64,000 bases of DNA from Nannocystis sp. RBIL2 (GTDB lineage: Bacteria; Myxococcota_A; Polyangia; Nannocystales; Nannocystaceae): positions 4,798,151-4,862,150 of the forward strand of contig NZ_JAPNJW010000002.1 in the NCBI RefSeq assembly GCF_026626745.1. Reading direction: 5' to 3'. Positions 35,539 through 44,641 of this stretch are shown one piece after another (position 1 is the stretch's first letter; each line of letters starts with the position of its first letter). Both the position numbers and the translations under genes were made by a program. Under the pieces are notes generated by a model. That model searched no databases, was not told where the DNA came from, and worked only from the letters and a program-made list of their open reading frames with translations.

Positions 35539-38346
35539 TCACTGCGCTGCGAGCGGGTGGTCGGCGAGCCAGGCGTCGAGGACAGCGACGCGGGCCGCCC
35601 CGGCCTCGCCGCGGCTGGCGTGGAACGCCCGCGCCTCGCCGGCCAGCTCGCGCGCGCGCGCCCGGCTGGCGGGGTCCACCCACTCGAGCTCCGCCAGCAG
35701 CTCGGCCGCCCGCGCCCGGTGATACCGCGGCAGCGCGTCGATCTGCCGCTCCGCCTGCCGCGCGAACACCTCGTGCGCCAGCCTCAGCCGCTCGCGCGCG
35801 GCCGTCCGGTCGCCGCGGCCGAGCTCCGCCTCGCCCTGCACCAGCCAGGCCTCCGCGCGCGGAAGCTCGACCCACGGCCGGTCCGGGGTGGCGTACGGCG
35901 CCCACAGCTCCGCCGCCCGCTCGGCCGCCGCGATCGCCGCCGCGAACTCGCCGCGGAGCCGCGCTCCGTGGGCTCGCGCCAGCTGTCGACGCGCGTCGAT
36001 CCGGAGCCGCGGCGCCCCGGCGTCGCAGGTCTCGGCGTCACCGTAGCGGGCCAGCGCGGCGGTCAGGTCGTCGCGCTCGCGGGCGATGCCGCCGAGCAAC
36101 AGCCCACACTCGGCGCACGACGGGTCGTGCCGCGCCGCGGGAGCGACGACGCGGTCGTAGCCGGCGCACGCGTCGGCGAGCTGCTCATCGGCCTCCGTCA
36201 AGTCGAGTGCGGTGCGCCCGCGGTACAGCCGGAGGCCCAGCAGGTCGAGGTGGTCCTCGCCGAGCAGCTCGCGCAAGATCGCCTCCGACCGCGTGAACGC
36301 GTCGCGTCGGAGCGCCGGATCGTCGGTGAGGACCGCGAAGCCGCGCAGGAAGTTGGCCGACTCGAACGGATCGGCGTCGACCACCGACGCGAGATCGGCG
36401 GTCGCCTCGGCGATCGTCGCTCGCGCCGTCGCCAGGTCGCCGGCCGCCACGTGGACATAGGCGAGGTTGGCCTGCAAGCGGCGGCGCGCGAACGCCTGCG
36501 GGCCCTGGCGATCGACCAGCACCTGGGCCACCGGCACGTCGGCGAGGATCACCGCCGGCCGCTCCTGCCCGGTCTGCGCCCGCGCGTACACGAGCCGCGC
36601 CACCACCTCCGCGGCCGTCGGATCGTCGCTCGCGGCCAGCGCGTCGGCGAGGGCGAGCCGCAGCGCGCTCACTGCATCGGCCCAGGCCGCGCGGATCATC
36701 GCCACCCGCCCCGCGGCCAGGCGCGCCTGCCCGACCAGCCCGCGCTCGCCCAGCGCCTCGGCGTCGGCCAGCGCGCCCGCGATCTCGCCGTCCGCGTCGT
36801 CCAGGCGCCCGGCGTCGGCCAGCGTGCGCGCGCCGTCGAGTCGGCGCTCGACCGCCGCCATCTCGCCCTCGCGCGCCGGGTCACGCGCCGGCGCGGCCAG
36901 CAGCGCGTCGACGCGGGCGCAGTCGGCGATCGCCGGCAAGCCGGCGACCACGCGGACCACGTCGTCGCCGGGTCGGGCCGCGCGGACCAGCCGCACTGCC
37001 CCCTCGAAGGCGCTGCGGCGGCGGTCGAGGCAGCGGCTGCGGAGCCCGCGGACGGCCTCCGAGTCGACCCCGCGGCGGTGATCGAGGCAGGCCTCGCGCC
37101 GCGCCGCCGACCACGCGTCGGCGTAGCCCTGTAGCCCGTCGCGCACCCGCTCGCGCTGCCCCGGCGCGCGCGCGACCTCGACCAGCGAGCTCGCCAGCGA
37201 CGCCTTCACCTCGTCGTTCCACAGCTCGGCCAGCCCCGCGTCCGCGCTGCAGGCAGCCTCGCCGGCCGGCCCTGCCCACGTCAGCGCCGCCGCGGCCGCG
37301 CCCCCGCCGAGCGCCACCAGGCCGCCCGCCAGCAGCCAGCGGCGCCGCCTGGCCCCGCGGTCGTGCGTGAGGTCGGCGAGCAGCCGCTCCAGGCTCGCGG
37401 GTCGGTCCGCGGGCGCGTAAGCGAGGCCGCGCCGCAGCTGCTCGAAGATCGATCGCGGCACCGGGCTCGCGGCCGGCGGCTCGGCCAGCGCGCCGGCGCG
37501 GATCTTGGCCAGCAGCGTCATCAGGTCGTCGGCGCGGAACGGGCGGCGGCCGTAGAGCGCCTCGTACAGCGCGACGCAGAACGCGAACAGGTCGCTGCGC
37601 GCGTCGGCGCGGCCGCCATCGAACTGCTCCGGGGACATGTACGCCGGCGTCCCGAGCAGCACGCCGCTCTGCGTCAGCGGCACCGCGAACGCCGTCGACG
37701 GCGCCGCCGCGGCCGGATCCGTCGGCCCCGCAGCGTCGCCGCCCGCGAGCTGCCGTGCGAGCCCGAAGTCCGCCACCCGGGCCCGCCCATCGCCGCCGAT
37801 CAGCACGTTGTCCGGCTTGAAGTCGCGATGCACGATCCCCGCCGCGTGCGCCGCCGCCAGCCCGCGCCCGGCCTCGACGAACACCCGCACGATCGTCCGC
37901 CACGGCCGCGGCCCGGCCTCGAGCCACGCCCGCAGCGTCTGGCCCGCGACCAACTCCATCGCCAGGAACACCTGCCCGTCGTGCACCCCGACGTCGTGGA
38001 TCTGCACCACGTTCGGGTGTGACAGCCGGGCCAGCGCCTGGGCCTCGCGCAGCAGGCGGACGCTCGACTCGGGCCCGGCGACCAGCAGCTTGAGCGCGAC
38101 CCGTCGGTCGAGCTCCGGGTCGTAGGCCGCCAGCACCACCCCCATCCCGCCGGCGCCGAGCCGGTCGATCACCACGTAGCGACCGACGCGGCCCGACGTC
38201 GGCACCGCGCGCTGCAGCGCCGCGTCGCTGGCCTGGGCCGTGCGCCCCGAGGCCTCGGTGTCGGCGGTCCCCGAGGGGCTGCGATCGAGCGACGGCGTCG
38301 CCGGGTTGTGGCGCTCGCCGGCGCGGGTGATCTCGTCGTCGTCCAC
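35539..38346 (-). CDS. Membrane Ser/Thr protein kinase with TPR-like domain (kinase 3)
   Basis: 935 residues from GTG 38346. The kinase domain (about 55-330) shows GAGGMGVVLAA, VALKLLV, HRDFKPDNVLIG, DFGLAR and MSPEQ. A transmembrane segment, RWLLAGGLVALGGGAAAAALTWAG, lies near residue 340-365. The outside part contains paired Cys (GEAACSADAG, REACLDHRRG) and helical repeats, organised like kinase 2, so the two are paralogues. The start is three bases after the stop of an ADYC lipoprotein gene, so it is probably the last gene of a three-gene operon with two secreted lipoproteins. Confidence 0.93.
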   Translation of the reverse strand: MDDDEITRAGERHNPATPSLDRSPSGTADTEASGRTAQASDAALQRAVPTSGRVGRYVVIDRLGAGGMGVVLAAYDPELDRRVALKLLVAGPESSVRLLREAQALARLSHPNVVQIHDVGVHDGQVFLAMELVAGQTLRAWLEAGPRPWRTIVRVFVEAGRGLAAAHAAGIVHRDFKPDNVLIGGDGRARVADFGLARQLAGGDAAGPTDPAAAAPSTAFAVPLTQSGVLLGTPAYMSPEQFDGGRADARSDLFAFCVALYEALYGRRPFRADDLMTLLAKIRAGALAEPPAASPVPRSIFEQLRRGLAYAPADRPASLERLLADLTHDRGARRRRWLLAGGLVALGGGAAAAALTWAGPAGEAACSADAGLAELWNDEVKASLASSLVEVARAPGQRERVRDGLQGYADAWSAARREACLDHRRGVDSEAVRGLRSRCLDRRRSAFEGAVRLVRAARPGDDVVRVVAGLPAIADCARVDALLAAPARDPAREGEMAAVERRLDGARTLADAGRLDDADGEIAGALADAEALGERGLVGQARLAAGRVAMIRAAWADAVSALRLALADALAASDDPTAAEVVARLVYARAQTGQERPAVILADVPVAQVLVDRQGPQAFARRRLQANLAYVHVAAGDLATARATIAEATADLASVVDADPFESANFLRGFAVLTDDPALRRDAFTRSEAILRELLGEDHLDLLGLRLYRGRTALDLTEADEQLADACAGYDRVVAPAARHDPSCAECGLLLGGIARERDDLTAALARYGDAETCDAGAPRLRIDARRQLARAHGARLRGEFAAAIAAAERAAELWAPYATPDRPWVELPRAEAWLVQGEAELGRGDRTAARERLRLAHEVFARQAERQIDALPRYHRARAAELLAELEWVDPASRARARELAGEARAFHASRGEAGAARVAVLDAWLADHPLAAQ

Positions 38347-38349
38347 GGA

Positions 38350-39378
38350 TTAACCTGTACTTCCGGACAGCTCAGGCAAACGCCAGCTCGTCCACTCGTG
38401 CTGCTCCGTCACCATCTGCGGCGTGCAGGTCGGCAAGGTGCAGAGGGCCGCGACCTCGGGGAGCGTCGCCAGCCGCGGGTTGCTCAGGCAGATCGCGCCG
38501 TCCTCGTCCCACAGGGCCTCGACGTTCAACCACAAAGGCGCCGTGTCCGGGCTCACCGTCTCCGCCAGGTTCTCCCAGTCGAGGTGGATGCCGTCCTCGG
38601 TGAACGAGACGCCTTCGCCGCAGTAGTCGGCGGTGATCATGCGGATCGTCGACTGCCGCTGGTTCACCGTCGCCGGCGTGCCCTGCCCGGGGAAGGCCTG
38701 GTTGGGGCCGTAGCCCATGCGCTTCATCTTGGCCACCGCGTTGCCGAGGCAGGCGATCGTGATCCACCCCGGAGCCACATCGACGATCTGCTTGCTGTGC
38801 TCGAGGTAGATCTCGCCGCTGATGATGGTCGACGTGATCACGTCCGCGCCGTCCTCCTCCGGATCGGGGCACACCGGATAGAGCTCGTTGTAATTCCCCG
38901 AATCGTGGTAGGCGAGGGCGTAGGCCGAGATCGCCGGGCCCTCGTCGGCCCATGACGCGATATTGCCGTCGAACCCGAGGATCTCGATGTCGATCTCCTC
39001 GGCGGGCTCCTCGGGGGTCCCCGCGCGGTACAGCTTGATCGTCCAGCCGACCAGCTCGCCGGCCGACGCCACGTCGGTGAGGGTGAGCCTGTCGAACGCC
39101 ACCAGGTCGTCGCCCGCCGTGGTCAGCCAGTAGAGGGTGCCGAGCGGGTCCTCGATCCCGACCACGGTGATGCCGGCCTCGTTGGGGTAGCTGGACAGGC
39201 TGAGCTTGTCGATCGGGTACTCGTTGGCGTGGGCCGAATTCGAGCCGCTCCCGCCGCAGTTGGTGCATCCGGTGTCGTCGCGGAACTCGAGCTCGCCCTC
39301 CGGCTCGCTCGCGCAAGCCCCGGTCATCGCCGCCACCCCGAGACAACAAACAATTTTTTCAACGATACGCATCTTCAT
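38350..39378 (-). CDS. ADYC-domain lipoprotein, copy 1
   Basis: 342 residues. The signal peptide MKMRIVEKIVCCLGVAAMTGAC ends in a lipobox. It is followed by an acidic stretch and CTNCGGSGSNSAHANEYPID, a conserved start. The diagnostic ITADYCGEG lies at about residue 250, then LWDEDGAICLSNPRL and two late Cys pairs (ALCTLPTC). This is the ADYC domain, a myxobacterial family of unknown function. A good Shine-Dalgarno, AAGGAGATGGAG, precedes the ATG. The kinase 3 gene starts three bases after the stop. Confidence 0.9.
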   Translation of the reverse strand: MKMRIVEKIVCCLGVAAMTGACASEPEGELEFRDDTGCTNCGGSGSNSAHANEYPIDKLSLSSYPNEAGITVVGIEDPLGTLYWLTTAGDDLVAFDRLTLTDVASAGELVGWTIKLYRAGTPEEPAEEIDIEILGFDGNIASWADEGPAISAYALAYHDSGNYNELYPVCPDPEEDGADVITSTIISGEIYLEHSKQIVDVAPGWITIACLGNAVAKMKRMGYGPNQAFPGQGTPATVNQRQSTIRMITADYCGEGVSFTEDGIHLDWENLAETVSPDTAPLWLNVEALWDEDGAICLSNPRLATLPEVAALCTLPTCTPQMVTEQHEWTSWRLPELSGSTG

Positions 39379-39434
39379 GACTCCATCTCCTTCTCGCCGT
39401 TACGCTCGCCGCCGTTCTGCACTCTTAAAAAGGC

Positions 39435-40415
39435 TCAGGGCACGCTCCAGGTGGTCCACTCGTGCGGCACCGTCGCCGCCATCTGCGTCGTGCACAGCGG
39501 CAGGGTGCACTGGTTCTGGACCACGCCGAGCGACACGAGCCGCGGGTTGCTGAGGCAGATCGCGCCGTCTTCGTCCCACAGCGCCTCGACGTCCGCCCAC
39601 GCCGTCCCGTACGCCGACGGCACCGTCTCCGCGTCGTTCACCCAGCCCACGTGGGTGCCGAAGGCGGTAAACGAGTAGCCGGTGCCGCAGTAATCCGCGG
39701 TGATCATGCGGAGCGTCGCCTGGCGCTGGTCCAGCGTCGCGGGGGCGTTCGACCCAGGGAAGTTTTGGTTGGGGCCGTAGCCGAGCCGCTTGAGCTTGTA
39801 GACCGCGTTGAGCTCGCAGGCGATCGTGATCCACTCGCCGTTCACCGTGATGTCCTTTGTCTCGTCGTCGTACAGCTCGCCGCGGACGATGGTGGCCATG
39901 ATCATGTCGTCGCCGTCCTCCTCCGGGTCGGGGCAGACCGGGAGCAGCTCGCCGTAATTCGCCGGGTTGTGGTACGCGAGCTCGTAGATGGACACGTCGG
40001 GCCCGTCCGTCGCCAGCGACTCGACCAGGCCGTAATCGACGATCTCGATCTCGATCAGGCCCGCCTTCTCCTCGTACAGCTTGATCGTCCAACCGACCAG
40101 GTCCTCGCCCACGGCCACGAAGGTGTCGGTCGTGGTATCCCACGCCCCCAGCTCCTGCCCGGACGTCCGCAGGGTGTAGCTCGAACCGAGCGGGCTCTTG
40201 ATCGCAGTCACGGTGATCCCCGCATCGTTGGGCCAGCCGTACAGGTTGAGCTGGTCGATCGGGTAGCCGTTGGCTTTGGCCGAATTCGAGCCGTTGCCGC
40301 CGCAGTTGGTGCATCCGGTCGTCGTGTCGCGGAACGCGAGCTCGTCGTCCTCGTTCGCGCACGCCCCGGCCATCAGCCCGACCGAGCAAATCATCGTAAT
40401 CATACGCATTTTCAT
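39435..40415 (-). CDS. ADYC-domain lipoprotein, copy 2
   Basis: 326 residues from ATG 40415 (MKMRMITMICSVGLMAGAC, lipobox AGAC); the ATG at 40424 is an alternative. It matches copy 1 along its length: CTNCGGNGSNSAKANGYPID, AYHNPANYGELLPVCPDPEEDG, GYGPNQNFPG, ITADYCGTG and LWDEDGAICLSNPRL. A tandem duplication with about half the residues changed. It is 56 bases upstream of copy 1 on the same strand. Both are probably outer-membrane or surface lipoproteins made with kinase 3. Confidence 0.9.
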   Translation of the reverse strand: MKMRMITMICSVGLMAGACANEDDELAFRDTTTGCTNCGGNGSNSAKANGYPIDQLNLYGWPNDAGITVTAIKSPLGSSYTLRTSGQELGAWDTTTDTFVAVGEDLVGWTIKLYEEKAGLIEIEIVDYGLVESLATDGPDVSIYELAYHNPANYGELLPVCPDPEEDGDDMIMATIVRGELYDDETKDITVNGEWITIACELNAVYKLKRLGYGPNQNFPGSNAPATLDQRQATLRMITADYCGTGYSFTAFGTHVGWVNDAETVPSAYGTAWADVEALWDEDGAICLSNPRLVSLGVVQNQCTLPLCTTQMAATVPHEWTTWSVP

Positions 40416-40542
40416 GAATTCCATCGCCGTCGTTCGCCTCGGAGGTCCTTGGAGCACCGCCCGTTCCACCCGCACTTCCTCAGTCAATCTCCGAGCTTAC
40501 GCGCCGCCGGGCGGATTTGCCCTGGTTGACCCCGCGAGGGCG

Positions 40543-40590
40543 CATGGGACAACATCCCCAATGTCCCCGGGGACACCGGGATGTCCCATG
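40543..40590. repeat. Nested inverted repeats over the start of the FHA/sigma-54 activator gene
   Basis: Outer arms CATGGGACA (40543-40551) and TGTCCCATG (40582-40590) are exact reverse complements. Inside lies TGTCCCCGGGGACA (40562-40575), itself a perfect palindrome. The right outer arm contains the probable ATG (40588). If transcribed, folding could hide the start codon. Confidence 0.7.
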
Positions 40591-41976
40591 GTATCGCGCC
40601 AGCGCCCCGACGACGATGTGACACTGGAGCGCTCGCGCACGGCCGAGGTCGCGGCCGAACGGGGTTTCACGAGCGCCGCCCGGCTGGTGCTCGTCCACCC
40701 GCCCGAGCTCCGGCGCGTCGTCGACCTCGGCCCGGCCGCGATCACTCTCGGCCGCCAGCCGCCGGCACCGAACGGCCTCGCAGTCGCGCACCCGACCCTG
40801 TCGCGGATCCACGCCGAGCTCCGCTTCGACCGCGGCACCCACTGGCTGCGCGACCTGCAGTCGCGCAACGGCACCTGTCTGCAAGGACAGGCGATCAACG
40901 AGCTGCCGCGAGCGCTCGCCCACGGCGCCGTCATCCGCATAGGCGACGTCCTGCTGGTCCATGAAATCGCCCAGGACCCGCGCGGCCGCGTCGACCCGCC
41001 CGAGGTCGACCGCGCGGCCATCCCCGGCGACTCGCTGGCGATCGCGGCCCTGCGCAGCGCGGTGCTGCGGGTCGCCGAGCAGCGCAGCCCGGCGCTGGTG
41101 ATCGGCGAGACCGGCACCGGCAAGGAGCGGATCGCCGCAGAGATCCACCGGCTCAGCAAGCGCCGCGGCGAGCTGATCGTGGCCAACTGCGCCGCCCTCA
41201 GCCCGACGCTGATCGAGAGCCAGCTGTTCGGCCACGACCGCGGGGCCTTCACCGGCGCGAGCCAGCGGTCCAGCGGCCTGTTCCGCGCCGCCGAGGGCGG
41301 CACCCTCGTGCTCGACGAGATCGGCGAGCTGCCGCTCGAGCTGCAACCCAAGCTGCTGCGCGCGATCGAGTACGGCGAAATCATCCCGGTCGGCTCGTCA
41401 CGGGCGCAGAGCGTCGACGTGCGGGTCGTCGGCGCCACCAACCGCGACCTCGGCCGCGAGGTCGAGGCCGGCCGGTTCCGCCGCGACCTCTACGCCCGCC
41501 TCGCCCTCGCCGAGCTGCGCGTGCCGCCCCTGCGCGAGCGCCGGGCCGACCTGCTCGAATGGCTCGACCGCCTGTTCGGCTCCGTCAGCGGCACCTTCGC
41601 CGCCGCCCTGTCGACCAGCGCCGCCGAGGCGATCCTGCTCCACGCCTGGCCCGAGAACCTGCGCGGCCTGCATCGCCTGGTGATGGACTGCCGCAGCCTC
41701 ACCGCCCCGATCCGCCCCGGCCAGCTGCCGACGTGGCTGACCACCCCGACGCCCACCGACGCTCCGCCGCCGCCCCCCGCCGAGGCCGTCGCCCCGCCCC
41801 CCGCCGCCAAGGAGACCCGCGCCTACCGCCCCCGCCCCCCGCGCGAGGAGCTGCTGCGCGTGCTCGAGGAGCACGAATGGAGCATCCGCGCGACCGCCAA
41901 GCACTACGAGCGCGACCGCAAGCAGATCAGCCGGTGGATCGAGTTTTACACGATCGCCCTGCCCGGCCACGAATGA
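40588..41976 (+). CDS. FHA-domain sigma-54-dependent transcriptional activator
   Basis: 462 residues from ATG 40588 (an in-frame ATG at 40561 is possible). The FHA domain (about 40-120) shows ITLGRQPPAPNG, TLSRIHAELRFD and LQSRNGTCLQG, which binds phosphothreonine. The AAA+ domain (about 150-370) has GETGTGKE (Walker A), GAFTGA (sigma-54 contact loop) and LVLDEIGELP (Walker B). A Pro/Ala-rich linker leads to a Fis-like helix-turn-helix (EWSIRATAKHYERDRKQISRWIE). No receiver domain, so control is likely by Ser/Thr kinase phosphorylation, and three such kinases lie in this window. Confidence 0.95.
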   Translation: MVSRQRPDDDVTLERSRTAEVAAERGFTSAARLVLVHPPELRRVVDLGPAAITLGRQPPAPNGLAVAHPTLSRIHAELRFDRGTHWLRDLQSRNGTCLQGQAINELPRALAHGAVIRIGDVLLVHEIAQDPRGRVDPPEVDRAAIPGDSLAIAALRSAVLRVAEQRSPALVIGETGTGKERIAAEIHRLSKRRGELIVANCAALSPTLIESQLFGHDRGAFTGASQRSSGLFRAAEGGTLVLDEIGELPLELQPKLLRAIEYGEIIPVGSSRAQSVDVRVVGATNRDLGREVEAGRFRRDLYARLALAELRVPPLRERRADLLEWLDRLFGSVSGTFAAALSTSAAEAILLHAWPENLRGLHRLVMDCRSLTAPIRPGQLPTWLTTPTPTDAPPPPPAEAVAPPPAAKETRAYRPRPPREELLRVLEEHEWSIRATAKHYERDRKQISRWIEFYTIALPGHE

Positions 41977-41987
41977 ACGAATCACCG

Positions 41988-42190
41988 CATGTTTTAAAAG
42001 ACATGCCCTAATAAGCATGTCCTGAAGGGCATGTCTATTCGTGCGTCACCAATGCCTCCGCATGTCCTGAAGGCCACGTCACCCCGCGCCCCGCGGGTGC
42101 CCCGCCTCCGCATGCCCTGCAGCGTCGACTCGCCCCCGCCGGTGCTCCGCCTCTGCATGTCCTGAAGGCCACGTCACCCCGCGCCCCGCC
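41988..42190. repeat. Cluster of CATG-type hairpins and a 35-bp direct repeat
   Basis: CATGTTT-TAAA-AGACATG (41988-42005), CATGTCC-TGAA-GGGCATG (42016-42033), and CATGTCC-TGAA-GGCCACG at 42061 and again at 42156. The last two sit in a direct repeat, GCATGTCCTGAAGGCCACGT followed by CACCCCGCGCCCCGC (from 42060 and 42155). A CATGCCCTGCAG variant lies between. The cluster occupies almost the whole gap between the activator and the EF-Tu-like gene. Confidence 0.75.
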
Positions 42191-42219
42191 GACGACCCGC
42201 CGGTGCTACCCTGACCGCG

Positions 42220-43432
42220 ATGGCCCCGCCCGCCCCGCCGCGCCTGCCGACCCTCGCGGTCGGCGTGATCGGCCACGTGCACGACGGCAAGACGGCGCTC
42301 GCCGCCGCGCTCACCCGCGTCACCACCGGCCAGCCGCGCACCCACGAGCAACTGCTCGACTACTGCGAGCGCCTCACCAACATCACGCTCCTCGGCAAGT
42401 GCATCGAGTACTGCACCGAGCGGCGGCGGATCGTCCACTGGGACTGCCCCGGCCACGCCGACCGCTGCAAGAACACCATCAAGGCGCTGTCGCAGGTCGA
42501 CATCGTCATCCTGGTCGTCTCGGCCGCCGCCGGCCCGCGCGAGCAGACGCGCGAGCACCTGCAGTGCGCGCGGGCCCTCGGCGTCACCCACGTGCTCGTG
42601 TTCCTCAGCATGTGCGACCTGCTGGACTCGCCCGAGCTGCTCGACCTCGTCGAGCTCGAGACGCGCGAGCTCCTGCAAGCGTGCGGCTTCGACGGTGACA
42701 CTGCCCCTCTGATCCGCGGCTCGGCCACGCAGGCCGACCGCGGCGAATGGCGCGAGCCGCTGTATGCCCGGCGCGACGCCCTCGACGCCGCGCCGCTGCG
42801 CCTCCACGACGCCGCGGGCCCGCTGCTGCTGCCGATCGTGCGCACCTACAGCCGTTGGTACGGCCCCTGGTACGACCGGTGGAGGGCCGCGGCGCCGAGT
42901 GGCGAGCACCGTGCTGGCCGGACGCATCGAGCGCGGCACCCTGCACACCGGCGACACGCTCGAGCTCGTCGGCCACGGCCAGACTCGCCGCGGCCAATGC
43001 GTGCAGCTCCGCGCGTTCGAATGCGTGGTCGACGAGCTCGCCGCCGGCGAGTCGGCCGGTTGCCAGCTGACCGGGGTCCCGCCGTGGGACGTCACGCCTG
43101 GCATGGTCCTCGCCAGCCCCGATGCGCTCGCTACTCACCGCCGCTTCGTCGCTCGCCTGTCGCTGCCGCCGCGGCTCTCCGCCCGCCCGCGCAGCAGCTG
43201 GCGGGGCCCGACAGCGATCGCCAGCGGCTACCGGCCGCACCTCTACGTCCGCACCGCCGACATCAGCTGCACCATCACCCTGCCGGACGCCCCCCGCGCC
43301 GAACCAGGCGAGCGCGTCACCGCCGAGATCGTGCTCGACGTCCCGACCGTGCTCGCCGGCGCCCCCGGCTTCATCCTCCGCGACGCCCACTCGACGGTCG
43401 CCACCGGCGAGATCGTCGAGCTCCTCGACTGA
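42220..43432 (+). pseudogene. Degenerate EF-Tu paralogue with a frameshift
   Basis: The first frame (from ATG 42220, TACCCT seven bases before) reads like EF-Tu domain I: GHVHDGKTAL (EF-Tu has GHVDHGKTTL), DCPGHAD exactly as in EF-Tu, and LVFLSMCDLLDSPELLDLVELE in place of the NKxD box. After LLLPIVRTYS the frame shifts, near 42850-42900 (a TGGTACG repeat lies there). Domains II and III continue in another frame: STVLAGRIERGTLHTGDTLELVG to RPHLYVRTADI and IVLDVPTVLAGAPGFILRD, ending at 43432. Loss of the guanine-specificity Asn/Lys and the swapped His-Asp mean it cannot work as normal EF-Tu. A dying duplicate or a former special-purpose GTPase. Confidence 0.85.
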
Positions 43433-43442
43433 TTTTTCTTTT

Positions 43443-43468
43443 TATAATGATATGACCGAAAGGCCATG
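43443..43468. promoter_or_regulatory. TATAAT box and CATGTCC-type repeat after the EF-Tu-like gene
   Basis: A T-rich run leads into TATAAT (43443-43448), a consensus -10 rare in this GC-rich DNA. Then comes TATGACC-GAAA-GGCCATG (43451-43468). The T-run after the EF-Tu-like stop may also end transcription. Which role holds cannot be told by eye. Confidence 0.4.
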
Positions 43469-43571
43469 TCGATCAGACCTGGAGCGCGACACCTCAGCCC
43501 TGATCTCCAAAAAAAGAAAGCGCATGCTCTCCGAAATAGTCCGGCCCGCGACGCAGTCCTCGCTGCTCCGC

Positions 43572-44378
43572 ATGTCACGCGCGCCACGGTTCCTCCTCGC
43601 CGCCACCCTGCTCTCACCCGCTTGCGCCGGCCGACGACATGAACCGCCGCTGACCGAGTCAGCCCTGCGCGCCGAGCTCGATCGCCACACCTGCGCGCGC
43701 TGGGAGCCGGAGGTGAAGCAGTGGAGCCTGCTCCTGTTCGACTCGAGCTGCGATCCCGCCCCGGCGTCCGGCGACGCCCAAGTGCTCACGCGGGCCGCCG
43801 TCGCCCGCCTGCGACCGCTGCTTCTCCTCACCGAATCAGCCCACGATCACTTTTATGAGGAGACCGCCCGCTCGCCGCCGCCGTCGCACGAGGAGGCCCA
43901 GCGCCTCGCCGACGCCGCAGTGTGGTCCGATCGCCTGCTCTCGGGCGCGGTTTGGCAGGCCCTCGCCCGCGAGCTCGCCGCCCGCGGCCTCGCCTGCGGC
44001 GATTGTCCGCGCCCCCGCGAGCCACCTCCAATCACGGCCCGCTGGGCCGAGTTCTTCCCGTACCTCGCGGCCTACGTCTGGCCAGTTCAACTCTCGGAGG
44101 GCGCTCCCGTCGAGATCTTCACATGCTCCGAAGTCCACGGCGCCGCCGCCTTGCCCGTCAATCCGACCCTGACGCAAGCCGGTCAACTCGCGGCGTTCGC
44201 CTTCGCCGAAGACGAGACCGCCGCTCGCCAGATCCACGCCCTCGCCAGCCAGGGCTCGCTGGCCGAAATTTTAAAATTGGTGCGGAGCTACCTCGATTCA
44301 CCGGAGAGCCGCCGACTCGCCTGCGCCGCTCTCGCAGACGTCGCCTGGTTCACCGGCCTCCGCATCTCGGATTGCTGA
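43572..44378 (+). CDS. Putative lipoprotein, unknown function
   Basis: 268 residues from ATG 43572 (MSRAPRFLLAATLLSPACAG), a signal sequence with a weak lipobox (SPAC). The mature part is helical, with scattered Cys (HTCARWE, DSSCDPA, LACGDCP, FTCSEVH, RLACAAL). Earlier in-frame ATGs exist (43523) but would place Lys/Arg-rich residues before the signal. No family recognised. The next 260 bases hold no evident gene. Confidence 0.65.
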   Translation: MSRAPRFLLAATLLSPACAGRRHEPPLTESALRAELDRHTCARWEPEVKQWSLLLFDSSCDPAPASGDAQVLTRAAVARLRPLLLLTESAHDHFYEETARSPPPSHEEAQRLADAAVWSDRLLSGAVWQALARELAARGLACGDCPRPREPPPITARWAEFFPYLAAYVWPVQLSEGAPVEIFTCSEVHGAAALPVNPTLTQAGQLAAFAFAEDETAARQIHALASQGSLAEILKLVRSYLDSPESRRLACAALADVAWFTGLRISDC

Positions 44379-44641
44379 CCCCGCAACAAGAAATCGAAGC
44401 GCGGTCATCGGTGGAGTCACGCGCCTGAAGTTGTACCGCCAATCGCGAAGCTCTTCATGTCGAGCAGCCCGGTGCGAGATTCTTCGAGCCAAGCGCGGAT
44501 CGATCCGGACTCGGCGAGACGCCGTCGTGCTCACCTTCTGCCCGTGGCAAGGCGCAGCAACAAAATACAGGGCTTCGCAGTTGCGCTGGGTCCGCTTGTC
44601 GATCGTAAAATCGCGCGTCATCACGAGGGTGGAGGCGCACG

